Positions 33,877 to 42,325 of a stretch of 57,174 bases of DNA are shown piece by piece. The DNA lies in the NCBI GenBank assembly GCA_046593355.1, contig JBKJNY010000240.1, forward strand, positions 1 to 57,174. Reading direction: 5' to 3'. Numbering within the stretch: the stretch's first letter is position 1; every line of letters begins with the position of its first letter. The notes beneath the pieces were generated by a model that was given only the letters and a program-made list of their open reading frames with translations, searched no databases and had not been told where the DNA came from. This DNA is from SXOA01 sp046593355 (GTDB lineage Bacteria > Planctomycetota > Planctomycetia > Pirellulales > Pirellulaceae). The position numbers and the translations under genes were made by a program.

Positions 33877-34716
33877 ATGTTTTCCGATGCACTGCGGACG
33901 GGATGGATGTGTGCGGTATTGCTTTCCTGCTGCCATTCTGCCGCGGCAGAGGATTCCGAAGAGGATCTGCTGCAAAGGGCCGCGCAAGCTTCCGCCCGCG
34001 GCGAAAGCGAGCAGGCCATAGGGGTGCTTACGGAAGTTCTCACCAAGAACCCCAAACAGTCAGTGGCGTGCTATCTGCGCGGACGAGAGAATTTCCGGGC
34101 CGGCAAGATCAAGGAGTCGGTCAGCGATCTCGATAAACATGTCGAATTGGCAGTGGCCCAGGATCCGAAAGCGGAAGCCAGGCAGTGGGAGCGTGGAATT
34201 TCATATTACTATGCCGGGGAGTTCGAAAAAGGTGCCAAACAGTTCGAGCTCTATCAGACGTTTCATGACCAGGACGTGGAGAATTCCACGTGGCGGTATT
34301 TGTGCGTCGCGCGGACCGATGGCGTCGAAAAGGCCCGCAAAAATCTGCTCCCCATCAGCGATGACCGCCGCGTTCCCATGATGCAGATCTACGATCTCTA
34401 TCGCGGCAAACTCAAGCCCGCCGACGTGCTGGCGGCTGCCGAGGCCGGCGAGCCGACGAAGGACGCCGAAAAGCCAATGAAAGAAGGCGAAAGGCCAGTG
34501 AAGGAATTCCGCAAACCCACCAAAGAAGCCCTCAATCGCCAGTTCTTCTACGCCCACCTCTACATCGGCCTCTGGCACGAAGCCGCCGGTGAAAAGGATC
34601 TGGCAAAGAAGCATATTCTGGAGGCGGAGAAGCACAAGATCGGGCATTACATGTGGGACGTGGCCCATGTCCATGCCGATCTGCTGCGGGCGGAGGAAAA
34701 GGAAGGCGCAAAATAG
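33877..34716 (+). CDS. Secreted TPR-like protein
   Basis: 279 residues. The N-terminus MFSDALRTGWMCAVLLSCCH followed by SAAAED looks like a signal peptide. Helical TPR-like segments: ARGESEQAIGVLTEVLTKNP, VACYLRGRENFRAGKIKESV, EARQWERGISYYYAGEFEKG. Residues about 193-215 are a lysine/glutamate/proline stretch of near-heptads (KPMKEGE, RPVKEFR, KPTKEAL). The C-terminal third returns to TPR-like helices (QFFYAHLYIGLWHEAAGEKD). Probably a periplasmic scaffold; no enzymatic motif seen. Confidence 0.82.
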   Translation: MFSDALRTGWMCAVLLSCCHSAAAEDSEEDLLQRAAQASARGESEQAIGVLTEVLTKNPKQSVACYLRGRENFRAGKIKESVSDLDKHVELAVAQDPKAEARQWERGISYYYAGEFEKGAKQFELYQTFHDQDVENSTWRYLCVARTDGVEKARKNLLPISDDRRVPMMQIYDLYRGKLKPADVLAAAEAGEPTKDAEKPMKEGERPVKEFRKPTKEALNRQFFYAHLYIGLWHEAAGEKDLAKKHILEAEKHKIGHYMWDVAHVHADLLRAEEKEGAK

Positions 34717-34752
34717 TGCGGGACATATATTCCGAGCACAATTCTGCCTCTT

Positions 34753-34829
34753 CATTTTTCTGTCTGCCATCTTTCTGTCAAATTCCGCGGACATTGAAGA
34801 CCGACAGAAAAATGGCAGACAGAAAAATG
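34753..34829. repeat. Inverted repeat family J
   Basis: 27-bp arms 34753-34779 and 34803-34829 match at 26 of 27 positions (built of CATTTTTCTGTCTGCC words). Lies between the TPR gene and the esterase gene on the same strand. The right arm is A-rich and the left T-rich, so it is unlike a GC-stem terminator. Confidence 0.85.
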
Positions 34830-34915
34830 GGCAGTGCCGCGCCGGGTGTTGACATTCGCTCCGGCAGTGCCAGACTGACGGCAGATTCACCTCTCTCATT
34901 TCCTCGGAGGCTGCC

Positions 34916-35644
34916 ATGTCCCTGCTGAAACGTCATTGGCTCGTCGCAATTCTGGCTCTGGTTTTCACCGCGCCGGCTCTCGCTGAGGAGCCGAAAAAAG
35001 ACGCGAAGCCGAATGATGCCGCTGTCCCCGCGCCGCACGAAGGGACGTTGAAACGGCATGAGGCCTTTAACGAACGGGTGAAGAAAGGGAACGTCGACCT
35101 GCTTTTGATCGGCGACTCGATTACCCAAGGCTGGGAAGGCTCCGGGGCAAAGGTCTGGAAGGAATTCTACGACAAGCGAAACGCCGTCAATCTCGGCATC
35201 GGCGGTGACCGCACGCAGCATGTCCTGTGGCGGCTGGATAACGGCAATGTTGATGGCATCAAGCCGAAGCTGGCCGTGCTGATGATCGGCACGAACAACT
35301 CCAGCTCGAACACCTCCGAGCAAATCGCGGAAGGGGTGAAGGCCATCGTCGAGAAGCTGCGCACCAAGCTGCCGGAGACCAAGGTCCTGGTGCTCGCCAT
35401 CTTTCCCCGTGGCAAGGACAACGAGGACAAGAATCGCCAGGTCAACGCCGGCGCCAACGAGATCATCGCCAAGCTGGCGGACGACAAGAACGTCTTCTTC
35501 CTCGACATCGGCCCCAAGTTCCTCGACGCCAGCGGCAACCTCAGTACGGAAGTGATGCCCGACCGGCTGCACCTCAACGAGAAGAGCTACCGCACCTGGG
35601 CGGAAGCGACGGAGGAAAGCGTGAAGAAGCTGATGGGCGAGTAG
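34916..35644 (+). CDS. Secreted SGNH/GDSL hydrolase
   Basis: 242 residues with signal peptide (LLKRHWLVAILALVFTAPAL, cleavage after ALA). The catalytic blocks are complete: GDS in LLLIGDSITQGW (Ser68), Gly in GIGGDRTQHVL, Asn in MIGTNNSSS, and Asp/His in PDRLHLNE. It resembles the PAF-acetylhydrolase-like SGNH group, which deacylates lipids or sugars. GGAGG eight bases before the ATG supports the start. The substrate is unknown; extracytoplasmic location is likely. Confidence 0.93.
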   Translation: MSLLKRHWLVAILALVFTAPALAEEPKKDAKPNDAAVPAPHEGTLKRHEAFNERVKKGNVDLLLIGDSITQGWEGSGAKVWKEFYDKRNAVNLGIGGDRTQHVLWRLDNGNVDGIKPKLAVLMIGTNNSSSNTSEQIAEGVKAIVEKLRTKLPETKVLVLAIFPRGKDNEDKNRQVNAGANEIIAKLADDKNVFFLDIGPKFLDASGNLSTEVMPDRLHLNEKSYRTWAEATEESVKKLMGE

Positions 35645-35682
35645 AGCCCGAGAAGGACCAACGCCGTGTGGCTGAGCAATTG

Positions 35683-35747
35683 CAAAGTGCAGAGTGTAAA
35701 GTGCAGAATGAATGCCTTTCACTTTGCACTCTGCACTCTACACTTTG
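35683..35747. repeat. Inverted repeat family I overlapping a signal peptide
   Basis: 30-bp arms 35683-35712 and 35718-35747 match at 25 of 30 positions, made of AAGTGCAGAGTG-type words. The left arm contains the likely ATG of the M28 peptidase (35708) and the right arm encodes its residues 4-13. Confidence 0.88.
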
Positions 35748-36742
35748 CCCTCGCCTTAGCCGTGGCCGACGAAACAACACCAGAGCCGATTCCCCTCTTC
35801 AGCATGCCTGGCGAGGTATACAAAGGCCCGCTGCCGCCGCTGACGGAGGCGGAACTGGCGCTGGCCGAGGCCCTGGAGGCGGATGTCAATACGCTCGCCA
35901 CTCAAATCGGCGAGCGCAACGTCAGCCGCTTCCATTACGATGAGCTGATTACGGCCGAGAAGTTCCTGCGGAAATCCTTGGAGGACGCCGGCTATAAGGT
36001 GGAGCGGCAGGAATACGAAGTGCGCGCCATGGCGGGCGCCGAGGTTGCGAACTTGATTGCGGAAGTCGCCGGCGGAGACAAGAAGGACGAGATCGTCGTC
36101 ATCGGCGCTCATTACGATTCGGTCGTGGGTTGTCCCGGTGCGAATGACAACGGCAGCGGGACGGCAGCCACGCTGGCACTGGCCCGGACCTTCGCCAAGA
36201 AGAAGCCGGCCCGCACGCTCCGCTTTGTGCTGTTCGTCAACGAAGAGCCCCCCTGGTTCCAGACGAAGGACATGGGCTCCTTGGTCTACGCCAAGCGCTG
36301 CAAGGAGCGTAAAGAAAACATCACCGCCATGCTCAGCCTGGAGACCATCGGCTATTACAGCGACGAGAAGGGAAGCCAGAAGTTCGACAGCCTGCCGCCG
36401 CTGCGGCTGCTCTATCCGGACACGGGGAACTTCATTGCCTTCGTCGCCGACGTCAAATCCGGCCCACTCGCCCAACAAGTCGTGGGCAAATTCCGCGAGA
36501 CCACGAAATTCCCCGCCTACGGCTGTGCCCTGCCCGACGCCATTGCCGGCGTCGGCTGGTCGGACCATTGGTCGTTCTGGCAAATGGGTTATCCCGGCCT
36601 GATGGTGACGGACACCGCTCCTTTCCGCTATCCTCACTATCACGCCAAAGAGGACACGCCGGACAAGGTTGACTTTGAGCGGACGGCCCGCGTCGTCGCG
36701 GGTCTGGAGCGTGTCGTCGCTGACCTGGCTGGAGTGAAATAG
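35708..36742 (+). CDS. Secreted M28-family zinc aminopeptidase
   Basis: 344 residues from the ATG at 35708 (signal peptide MNAFHFALCTLHFALALAVA). A GTG at 35666 would add 14 residues. M28 peptidases release N-terminal residues using two zinc ions. Expected ligands: His and Asp in IGAHYDSVVGCPGANDNGSG, the Glu pair in LFVNEEPPWF, LSLETIGYY, and the final His in RYPHYHAKEDTPDKVD. All are present, so an active enzyme is likely. The stop is directly followed by the GTG start of the pseudouridine synthase gene. Confidence 0.92.
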   Translation: MNAFHFALCTLHFALALAVADETTPEPIPLFSMPGEVYKGPLPPLTEAELALAEALEADVNTLATQIGERNVSRFHYDELITAEKFLRKSLEDAGYKVERQEYEVRAMAGAEVANLIAEVAGGDKKDEIVVIGAHYDSVVGCPGANDNGSGTAATLALARTFAKKKPARTLRFVLFVNEEPPWFQTKDMGSLVYAKRCKERKENITAMLSLETIGYYSDEKGSQKFDSLPPLRLLYPDTGNFIAFVADVKSGPLAQQVVGKFRETTKFPAYGCALPDAIAGVGWSDHWSFWQMGYPGLMVTDTAPFRYPHYHAKEDTPDKVDFERTARVVAGLERVVADLAGVK

Positions 36743-36744
36743 AA

Positions 36745-37680
36745 GTGCCCCTCACCAAGAAGTCCGTCCTCGTTGACGCCGAATCACGCCACCTGGGCCG
36801 ACGGATCGACCGCGTGGTGCAATCGCTCACGGAGATGCTGCCCCGAGCCCAAGTGCTCGGTCTCTTCGATCAGGGCTGCGTGCAGCTCAACGGTGCGACG
36901 TGCATGTTCCCCGGCCAGAAGGCCGACGTGGGGGACCAGGTGGAGGTCAAGTACGACGCGCGGCAAGTGTATCATCCGCGAAAACAGCCTCGCCACAATC
37001 TCGGCTTCGAGATCGTCTTTGAGGACCGCCACCTGATCGTCGTCAACAAGCCGCCGGAGCTCCTGACCGTCCCCACCATTCGCGGCGAGACGAACACCCT
37101 GGTCGCCAAGGTCAGCCAGTATGTCCGCCACGTCTCCGGCGGGAAGCAGGTCTTCACCGCCCATCGGCTGGACCGCGGAGTTTCCGGCCTGCTCGTCATG
37201 GGCAAGTCGATGGAAATCTCCCAGCAGATCCGCGACCAGTTCGCCCTGCACAAGCCGGAGCGGGAGTACGCGGCGCTCGTCGCCGGCAGCGTTGACGAGG
37301 AGCAGGGAACCTTCAACACGCTGCTGGCCACGGACAAGGACCTCACCCGTTTCTCCACGGATAATGAGGACATCGGCCAGCGAGCCATCACCCACTACGA
37401 GGTCGTGACGCGGCTCAAGGGCTTCACCCACGTCCGAGTCTGGCTGGAAACCGGCCGCCGCAACCAGATCCGCGTCCACTTCGCCGAAGCCGGCCACCCG
37501 GTGATTGGCGACCCGCGCTATGAGCCGCAGTTGGCCGCGCATCGCCGCTGGCCGTATAAGCGGCTCGCCCTGCATGCCCGGCAACTCGCCTTCGACCATC
37601 CCGTCACCGGCCGGCAGTTGCGGTTTGAATCGCCACTGCCGGCGGAAATGGTGCGTATGCTCGCCAAGGTGCCGCGCTAG
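36745..37680 (+). CDS. RluA-family pseudouridine synthase
   Basis: 311 residues, starting at GTG two bases after the M28 stop. An S4-like N-terminal part (LGRRIDRVVQSLTEMLPRAQ, VQLNGATCM) precedes the catalytic domain with HRLDRGVSG (catalytic Asp143) and RRNQIRVHFAEAGHPVIGD. RluA-type enzymes isomerise uridines in ribosomal or transfer RNA; the specific site cannot be told. Close spacing with the secreted peptidase suggests co-transcription, although the functions look unrelated. Confidence 0.94.
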   Translation: MPLTKKSVLVDAESRHLGRRIDRVVQSLTEMLPRAQVLGLFDQGCVQLNGATCMFPGQKADVGDQVEVKYDARQVYHPRKQPRHNLGFEIVFEDRHLIVVNKPPELLTVPTIRGETNTLVAKVSQYVRHVSGGKQVFTAHRLDRGVSGLLVMGKSMEISQQIRDQFALHKPEREYAALVAGSVDEEQGTFNTLLATDKDLTRFSTDNEDIGQRAITHYEVVTRLKGFTHVRVWLETGRRNQIRVHFAEAGHPVIGDPRYEPQLAAHRRWPYKRLALHARQLAFDHPVTGRQLRFESPLPAEMVRMLAKVPR

Positions 37681-37739
37681 GGTGCGATAGCTCCCAGAGC
37701 TTGGTCGTTCGGCGGCGAGGTCTGTCGCTCCGCCGGCTT

Positions 37740-38789
37740 TCAGATCGAAACCGTATACCGATTCGATTCCCGGCTGGCGTCTTGTGTCGCACTTTTAGAC
37801 GATGCCACGGTTGCTTGCGGATCAGCGGCTGGCCTCTTGCCGCGCAGCAGATTCACGAGCTGCTCAACCATCTCCGGCGGAACAAAGGCCAGGTTGCCGA
37901 TGAGCATGACGAGGCCGAAGGTCGGCATTCCCAGAAAGATGGCGATGCCGCCATGCACGGCGACGGCCATTGCCAGGAAAATCGGGCGGGTGAGGCGGGG
38001 CCAGATGAGGACGGGGTAAAACGTCTCCCAGAAAACGGTGATGTGCGTGAGCAGGGCGATGAGCCAGGGCTGATGGACCAGCCAGGTGAGGCTGACCGAT
38101 TGGTATTCCAGATTAGCCGCGGCGAACCAGACCGCGCTGCCGTCCCACCACAGCTCGCCGCGCATTTTGCCGATGCCCCCGAACAGATAGATGACGCACA
38201 TCTGAATCTGGATCAGGCGGGTGGCGATGGTGGTCATGACGTGATTAGTATCAGGGGGCTTACGCCCCCCGCTCGCCAGGAGTCGGTCGATTGAAAACGC
38301 AGCGCCGCACGGGGCGATGGCCAGGTAGGTGGCGAGCAGGACGTTAATCTGGTCCAGGCCGAAGAGCGCGCCGCTGAGACGGTGGCAGTAGGAAACCGTG
38401 ATGACGAAAGCGAGTGGAGCGACGACGCGGGTATAGAGGCCAACCGTGAGCATTGCGAACACAACCAGCCCAGCCAGGTGCAGCGTCCAGAGCAGGGCGG
38501 GCGATTCGACGTAGTTCAGATAGCTGAAGGTAAAATTGCGGCCGTCGAGTCCCTGGCCAAGCTTATTCGCGGCAGCGGCTGTCACCCAGGCTTTCGCGCC
38601 CAGAAAATCGGTCAGGCCGAGGCTCCAGACCGCATGGGTGTACAGCAACATGCCGCCGCCCAGGATGCGGATCAGCGCCAGCGTGTGCGGCTTGCTGGGG
38701 GTGAACCAGAACCGGTCCCAGGCAGTCGCAGCCGGGCGGAGCCACGAACCATAAATCAGATTCCAAATCGCCGCGAAGTGGTTGCTCAT
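37740..38789 (-). CDS. HTTM-domain membrane protein
   Basis: 349 residues with many transmembrane helices, for example TLALIRILGGGMLLYTHAVW, LLWTLHLAGLVVFAMLTVGL, MCVIYLFGGIGKMRGELWWD and LAMAVAVHGGIAIFLGMPTF. The arrangement matches HTTM domains, which resemble the membrane part of vitamin-K-dependent gamma-carboxylase. The carboxylase's soluble domain is absent. Its ATG overlaps the stop of the upstream partner gene (ATGA, 38786-38789), so translation is probably coupled. A palindrome encoding SGGRKPPD interrupts a loop near residue 175. Function unknown. Confidence 0.88.
   Translation of the reverse strand: MSNHFAAIWNLIYGSWLRPAATAWDRFWFTPSKPHTLALIRILGGGMLLYTHAVWSLGLTDFLGAKAWVTAAAANKLGQGLDGRNFTFSYLNYVESPALLWTLHLAGLVVFAMLTVGLYTRVVAPLAFVITVSYCHRLSGALFGLDQINVLLATYLAIAPCGAAFSIDRLLASGGRKPPDTNHVMTTIATRLIQIQMCVIYLFGGIGKMRGELWWDGSAVWFAAANLEYQSVSLTWLVHQPWLIALLTHITVFWETFYPVLIWPRLTRPIFLAMAVAVHGGIAIFLGMPTFGLVMLIGNLAFVPPEMVEQLVNLLRGKRPAADPQATVASSKSATQDASRESNRYTVSI
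38254..38269. repeat. Intragenic palindrome in the HTTM gene
   Basis: GGGGGC, loop TTAC, GCCCCC, preceded by AGTATCA. It lies in frame in the HTTM coding sequence and is translated on the minus strand as part of LLASGGRKPPDTNH in a loop between helices. The same flanking word (GTATCAGGGGG) is seen next to the family B copy at 28212. Confidence 0.75.
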
Positions 38790-39565
38790 GGCCGGATGAC
38801 CTCCGACATGTTGCTCTCCGGCAAGTTGATGTAGGTCTCCGGAAGGTCCAGACGCTGGCCCGTACGGAGAAAGTCGGCGGGAGGAAGCAGCAGATGCCTG
38901 CGGCGGGTGATGGTCACTTTGTTGCCGCCATGCCTTTCCAACAAGTGGTCTTCAAACGACTTGCGGAGCAGATCGTACTGTTCGCGGCGGTGCGTCCAGG
39001 CGGCGGTTTGCCGCGCCAAGGCGAGTTTCTGCTCGGCTTCGAGCGCGCGGCGCTCCGCAGCCGCAAGATTGCTGGGTAGCGATCGCGCTTGCGGCGGTTC
39101 GGGCGGTGCGTATGCCCCTTGCAGGGCTTCCGCCAGCATGAAATGCCTGTGATACATCAGCCGCGGCTGTTCATCGCTCAAGTTTGGAAAGACACCCTCC
39201 ACCGTTTCGCGTCCATCGGCGAATTCCACCTTGTAATGCACCAGGTGGCTCCCTTCCGGGTTGGGAGCGAAGAAGAAGTAACCGTGGTCCAGGAACATCA
39301 GGGAGGAGTACGGCCGCAGCCAACCCATGACGTTATCGGCAAAAGGGGACGACGAGCCGTTACCATCATTGCAAGCAAAAGTGAACGGCGGCCAGAACAC
39401 AGCCGTCACGTGGAAGAGGATCAGGGCGCTGGCCAGCAGGCGGGCCGCGAGCGGCCAGCGTTTTGCCCCCGCTTCCGCACAGTGCATCGGCGCAGGTTCG
39501 CCACGTCTGGCGTCACTATCGAGAGCCAGAGTAGGCCGAGGGGGAATACTGTCTCTCTTCGTCAT
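38786..39565 (-). CDS. Single-pass membrane partner of the HTTM protein
   Basis: 259 residues from the ATG at 39565. One transmembrane segment is visible (LAARLLASALILFHVTAVFW) followed by an extracytoplasmic region with FFFAPNPEGSHLVHYKVEFA and FPNLSDEQPRLMYHRHFMLA, then a charged helical part. It overlaps the HTTM gene by four bases. Such a two-gene arrangement of a soluble-tail membrane protein and HTTM is consistent with a complex. No enzymatic motif is recognised. It lies beyond the terminator at 39640, so it likely has its own promoter. Confidence 0.78.
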   Translation of the reverse strand: MTKRDSIPPRPTLALDSDARRGEPAPMHCAEAGAKRWPLAARLLASALILFHVTAVFWPPFTFACNDGNGSSSPFADNVMGWLRPYSSLMFLDHGYFFFAPNPEGSHLVHYKVEFADGRETVEGVFPNLSDEQPRLMYHRHFMLAEALQGAYAPPEPPQARSLPSNLAAAERRALEAEQKLALARQTAAWTHRREQYDLLRKSFEDHLLERHGGNKVTITRRRHLLLPPADFLRTGQRLDLPETYINLPESNMSEVIRP

Positions 39566-39639
39566 ACGTCTGATATCGGTCCCGTGCCACGATGGGGGCA
39601 AAGATTTCCGCGCAGGCAAGATTTACCGGCAAGAAACGC

Positions 39640-39676
39640 AAAACCCCGCGGAACCGCATAAGCGGCGCTGCGGGGC
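39640..39676 (-). terminator. Rho-independent terminator of the TIGR03000 gene
   Basis: On the minus strand: CCCCGC, an inner stem CCGC-TTAT-GCGG, GCGGGG, then TTTTGCGTTT. Outer stem 39644-39649 with 39670-39675. It is one of the few hairpins in the window with a real T-tract. It lies downstream of the TIGR03000 gene and upstream of the HTTM partner gene. Confidence 0.75.
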
Positions 39677-39693
39677 TAATTTGTTGCTTTGTC

Positions 39694-39714
39694 CCCTCTC
39701 CCAAAGGGAGAGGG
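39694..39714. repeat. Short hairpin after the TIGR03000 stop
   Basis: CCCTCTCCC-AAA-GGGAGAGGG, a perfect 9-bp stem with a 3-base loop, ending eight bases from the stop codon at 39722. No T-tract follows directly; the true terminator appears to be the next hairpin. Confidence 0.7.
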
Positions 39715-39721
39715 AGCTCAT

Positions 39722-40744
39722 TTACCGCGCGTCGGCAATCTTTTCCGAGTCGAAGTCAAAGGTCAATTCCTTGGTCTCACCGGCTCCGAGAGAAATCTTC
39801 TCTTCGCGGGTGATGGTCTTGCCTTCCTTCTCGAGCTCCACCTTGATGGTGTAGTCGCTCCAGCGGCTGCCGCTGGTGAGGCTGGTGGTGCGGAAGACGC
39901 GGACTTCGCCTTGGGCCTTGGTCGGGTTGCCGGCCAGGAAGACCTTGGCATTGGCCGGGACGCGAACCGTCAGCGAGGTTTCGACCTTGATGGCGGGAAC
40001 CAGGTTGAAGGCGACTTTGGCGACTTCGCCGGCCTTCAGGTCGATGGTTTTGACTTCTTCCACCTTCTTGCCGTCGCGGACGATTTCGGCCCGGACTTCA
40101 TAGGTGTAGTTGTAGCCGGGCTGGAGATTCCGCGAGATGTACTGGCGAATTTCGCCGGTGCTCGAGGTTTCCTGGCCGTTCACGAAAATCCTGGCGTCCG
40201 CGGGGACTTCCACGGCCATCATGCCATCCACGTTGCGAAGCGAGGTTTCCTTGGCAGGAGTTTCGCCAGGAGCGGGCGGGGCCGGGGCCGGTATGGAGGG
40301 ATCCACCGGAGCTTCGGCAGCGGGCTTGCCGCTTTCCATCGGAGCGTAGTACATGGTGCCGCCCGACGAGCCGCCGCCGCTGCCGCCGTTATACCCGCCA
40401 CTGGAGCCGCCGCTGCTGCCCCAACCCCCCGAGGAACCGCGGCTGCGATGGTGATGGCGGAAGAACCCGCCCCCGCTGGATCCGCCGCTGCTGCCGCCCC
40501 AGGTTTTGCCGCCCGAAGATCCGCCGCTGGACCCCCAACTGCGCGAATATCCGCTGGATCCGCCGCTGCTGCCACCCCAGGCTGTGCCGCCCGAAGAGCC
40601 GCCGTTGGAACCCCAGCCGCCGGACGAACCGCCGGACGAGCCGCCATTGTGCCACCAACCTGCGTTGGCGCTGGTCGTCATGCCGGCAATTGCCAAACCG
40701 GCGACTGCCTGCAGGAACAAACCGCTAAACTTGAATTGAGCCAT
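39722..40744 (-). CDS. Secreted Gly/Ser-rich protein with two TIGR03000 domains
   Basis: 340 residues. Signal peptide AQFKFSGLFLQAVAGLAIAG to SANAG. Residues about 30-130 are low-complexity GGSSGG repeats with tryptophan and tyrosine. Two TIGR03000 domains follow: VEVPADARIFVNGQETSSTG (from about 176) and VRVPANAKVFLAGNPTKAQG (from about 257), each ending in a beta-rich segment (TIDLKAGEVAKVAF, KISLGAGETKELTF). TIGR03000 is essentially planctomycete-specific, and the role is unknown; cell-surface location is probable. The Gly/Ser block is encoded by a repetitive DNA stretch, so its length may vary between strains. Confidence 0.92.
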   Translation of the reverse strand: MAQFKFSGLFLQAVAGLAIAGMTTSANAGWWHNGGSSGGSSGGWGSNGGSSGGTAWGGSSGGSSGYSRSWGSSGGSSGGKTWGGSSGGSSGGGFFRHHHRSRGSSGGWGSSGGSSGGYNGGSGGGSSGGTMYYAPMESGKPAAEAPVDPSIPAPAPPAPGETPAKETSLRNVDGMMAVEVPADARIFVNGQETSSTGEIRQYISRNLQPGYNYTYEVRAEIVRDGKKVEEVKTIDLKAGEVAKVAFNLVPAIKVETSLTVRVPANAKVFLAGNPTKAQGEVRVFRTTSLTSGSRWSDYTIKVELEKEGKTITREEKISLGAGETKELTFDFDSEKIADAR

Positions 40745-41118
40745 CGACGCTTCCCCTTGTACGAGTAAGAGTTATCGTTGAACCGCGGAGGCGGAACTAT
40801 GCACCAATAAACCTCCAAAACATACCAATGTTAGCATGTAAAACAAGCAGCTTGGGAAGAATTTGACGTTAAGGCAATTTGCGAAGGCCTGGAGGAATCA
40901 GCAGGAATCATGCCGCCTCATCGTAAAATCTTTCCCAGATAGCACGACCGGTATTTTCGCCATAAAGCGTTACCAATTCTTGACTTTCCGCGATTGGCCC
41001 CTCCTTTCGGGCCGGTCCAAGCGTCGATTTGCACCGCCGACTTGGTTACATTCAGCAGACCGCTCGTTGCTGCAGTCATGCCTCTTGGCATCCCACGGAG
41101 AGGCCGACCGTCCACTTT

Positions 41119-41973
41119 ATGAACGTATTTTTCCGCATCCTGGCCGCAATCGGCCTCGCATCTCTAGCGAGCGGCATCAGTGCTGCGCAGGAGGGAGTGC
41201 CGGCAGAGCATCATCCGTGGGGGCGATTTCCGGTCGGTTCGTGGAAGCTCACTCGCGTGATTAACGAGAATCTGGATCCGCTGGGAAACGTGACGGGCAC
41301 CAGCATCCATGAAACGCGGACCACGCTCGTGGCCGCCAATGCCACCAAGTTCACGCTTCGATCGGAAGTCACTACCGAGTCATCCGGCAAGCGATTTATC
41401 CACAGGCCGCAGACCACGGAGCTGGGCTATAGCGGCAACGCCGTTGGCGAGACGGTCACAGTCAAGAAAATTGGCGATGTGGAAGTCGAGGTCAATGGCC
41501 GCAAGATTCCTTGTCAGGTTCGGCAGATTCACATTGCAGCCGGGGGGACGACGTATGAGGGGACAGTCTGTTTCAATCCGGGGCTGTCCCCCTACGTTCT
41601 TCGCAAGGAGGGAACGACAACCGGGATTGCCGACGGCCCCAAGACGACGACCAAGGTCGAAGTGGTGGCGCTCGCACCGGTTCGGGTGCTCGCGGACCGC
41701 CGCAACGCCGCTTTCATTCGCACGATTGAACGGAAAGGCGACCGGACCACGACGACCTTGGAAACAACCTGCGATGACATTCCCGGCGGAGAGGTTGCCC
41801 ACTCCTCGCAAGAGCAGAATGCCGAGAACAAAACGCTGCGCCGCACCACCCTGGAGCTACTGGATTATTCCGTCGGCAACGAGCGGCCGGATGAAAACTG
41901 GGGAGGCCGCCGCCGCGTGCTGCACCGCTCCCGCCGCCGGGGCGATGACATGCAGTCTTCCCCCCGCCGGTAA
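41119..41973 (+). CDS. Secreted conserved hypothetical protein
   Basis: 284 residues from the ATG at 41119, which opens a signal peptide (MNVFFRILAAIGLASLASGI, ending SAAQ); the ORF extends upstream to 41029. Mostly beta-rich (TLVAANATKFTLRSEVTTES, TTYEGTVCFNPGLSPYVLRK) with a basic C-terminal tail. No recognised domain. The 374-bp spacer 40745-41118 on its left contains no gene; only an AT-leaning stretch near 40800-40860 that could hold promoters for the divergent genes. Confidence 0.72.
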   Translation: MNVFFRILAAIGLASLASGISAAQEGVPAEHHPWGRFPVGSWKLTRVINENLDPLGNVTGTSIHETRTTLVAANATKFTLRSEVTTESSGKRFIHRPQTTELGYSGNAVGETVTVKKIGDVEVEVNGRKIPCQVRQIHIAAGGTTYEGTVCFNPGLSPYVLRKEGTTTGIADGPKTTTKVEVVALAPVRVLADRRNAAFIRTIERKGDRTTTTLETTCDDIPGGEVAHSSQEQNAENKTLRRTTLELLDYSVGNERPDENWGGRRRVLHRSRRRGDDMQSSPRR

Positions 41974-42091
41974 CAGTGCTGGAGATCGTGGATAGAGGCG
42001 ACAGGGTCGGCTGGGGTGTTCGCGGCCACGGGAGTCCACATGAATTTGGGCCTCGAAAACTACTCCCGGCGCATTTTCTAAGGACGAGGAC

Positions 42092-42319
42092 ATGAGATTC
42101 ATCGAGATGACCGGCCAGACGCTGCGAGAAATCGTCAACGACGACGAATTGCATGTGGAAGACCTGACCAGCGCGGGGGTGCTCGACGACACTTTTGTGT
42201 GCATCAATGAGCAGGGTGACATCGAAGTCCGCCGCGCTGACCGCTGGGACGTCGTCGGCGGCCTGCTGGGGAACTACGTGCCGCGCATCCGGCAAAAGAC
42301 TGGGCTGGACTACGCGTGA
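42092..42319 (+). CDS. Small conserved hypothetical protein
   Basis: 75 residues, acidic at the N-terminus (MRFIEMTGQTLREIVNDDEL) with a short beta-type core (DDTFVCINEQGDIEVRRADR) and GLLGNYVPRIRQKTG. AGGACGAGGA directly before the ATG gives it one of the better ribosome sites in the window, supporting a real gene. It may follow the secreted protein gene on one transcript. No family recognised. Confidence 0.7.
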   Translation: MRFIEMTGQTLREIVNDDELHVEDLTSAGVLDDTFVCINEQGDIEVRRADRWDVVGGLLGNYVPRIRQKTGLDYA

Positions 42320-42325
42320 TGCGGA

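Noticed and set aside
33550..33987. 145-codon minus-strand frame overlapping the TPR gene start
   Set aside because: Arginine-rich, no motif, overlaps a credible plus-strand gene.
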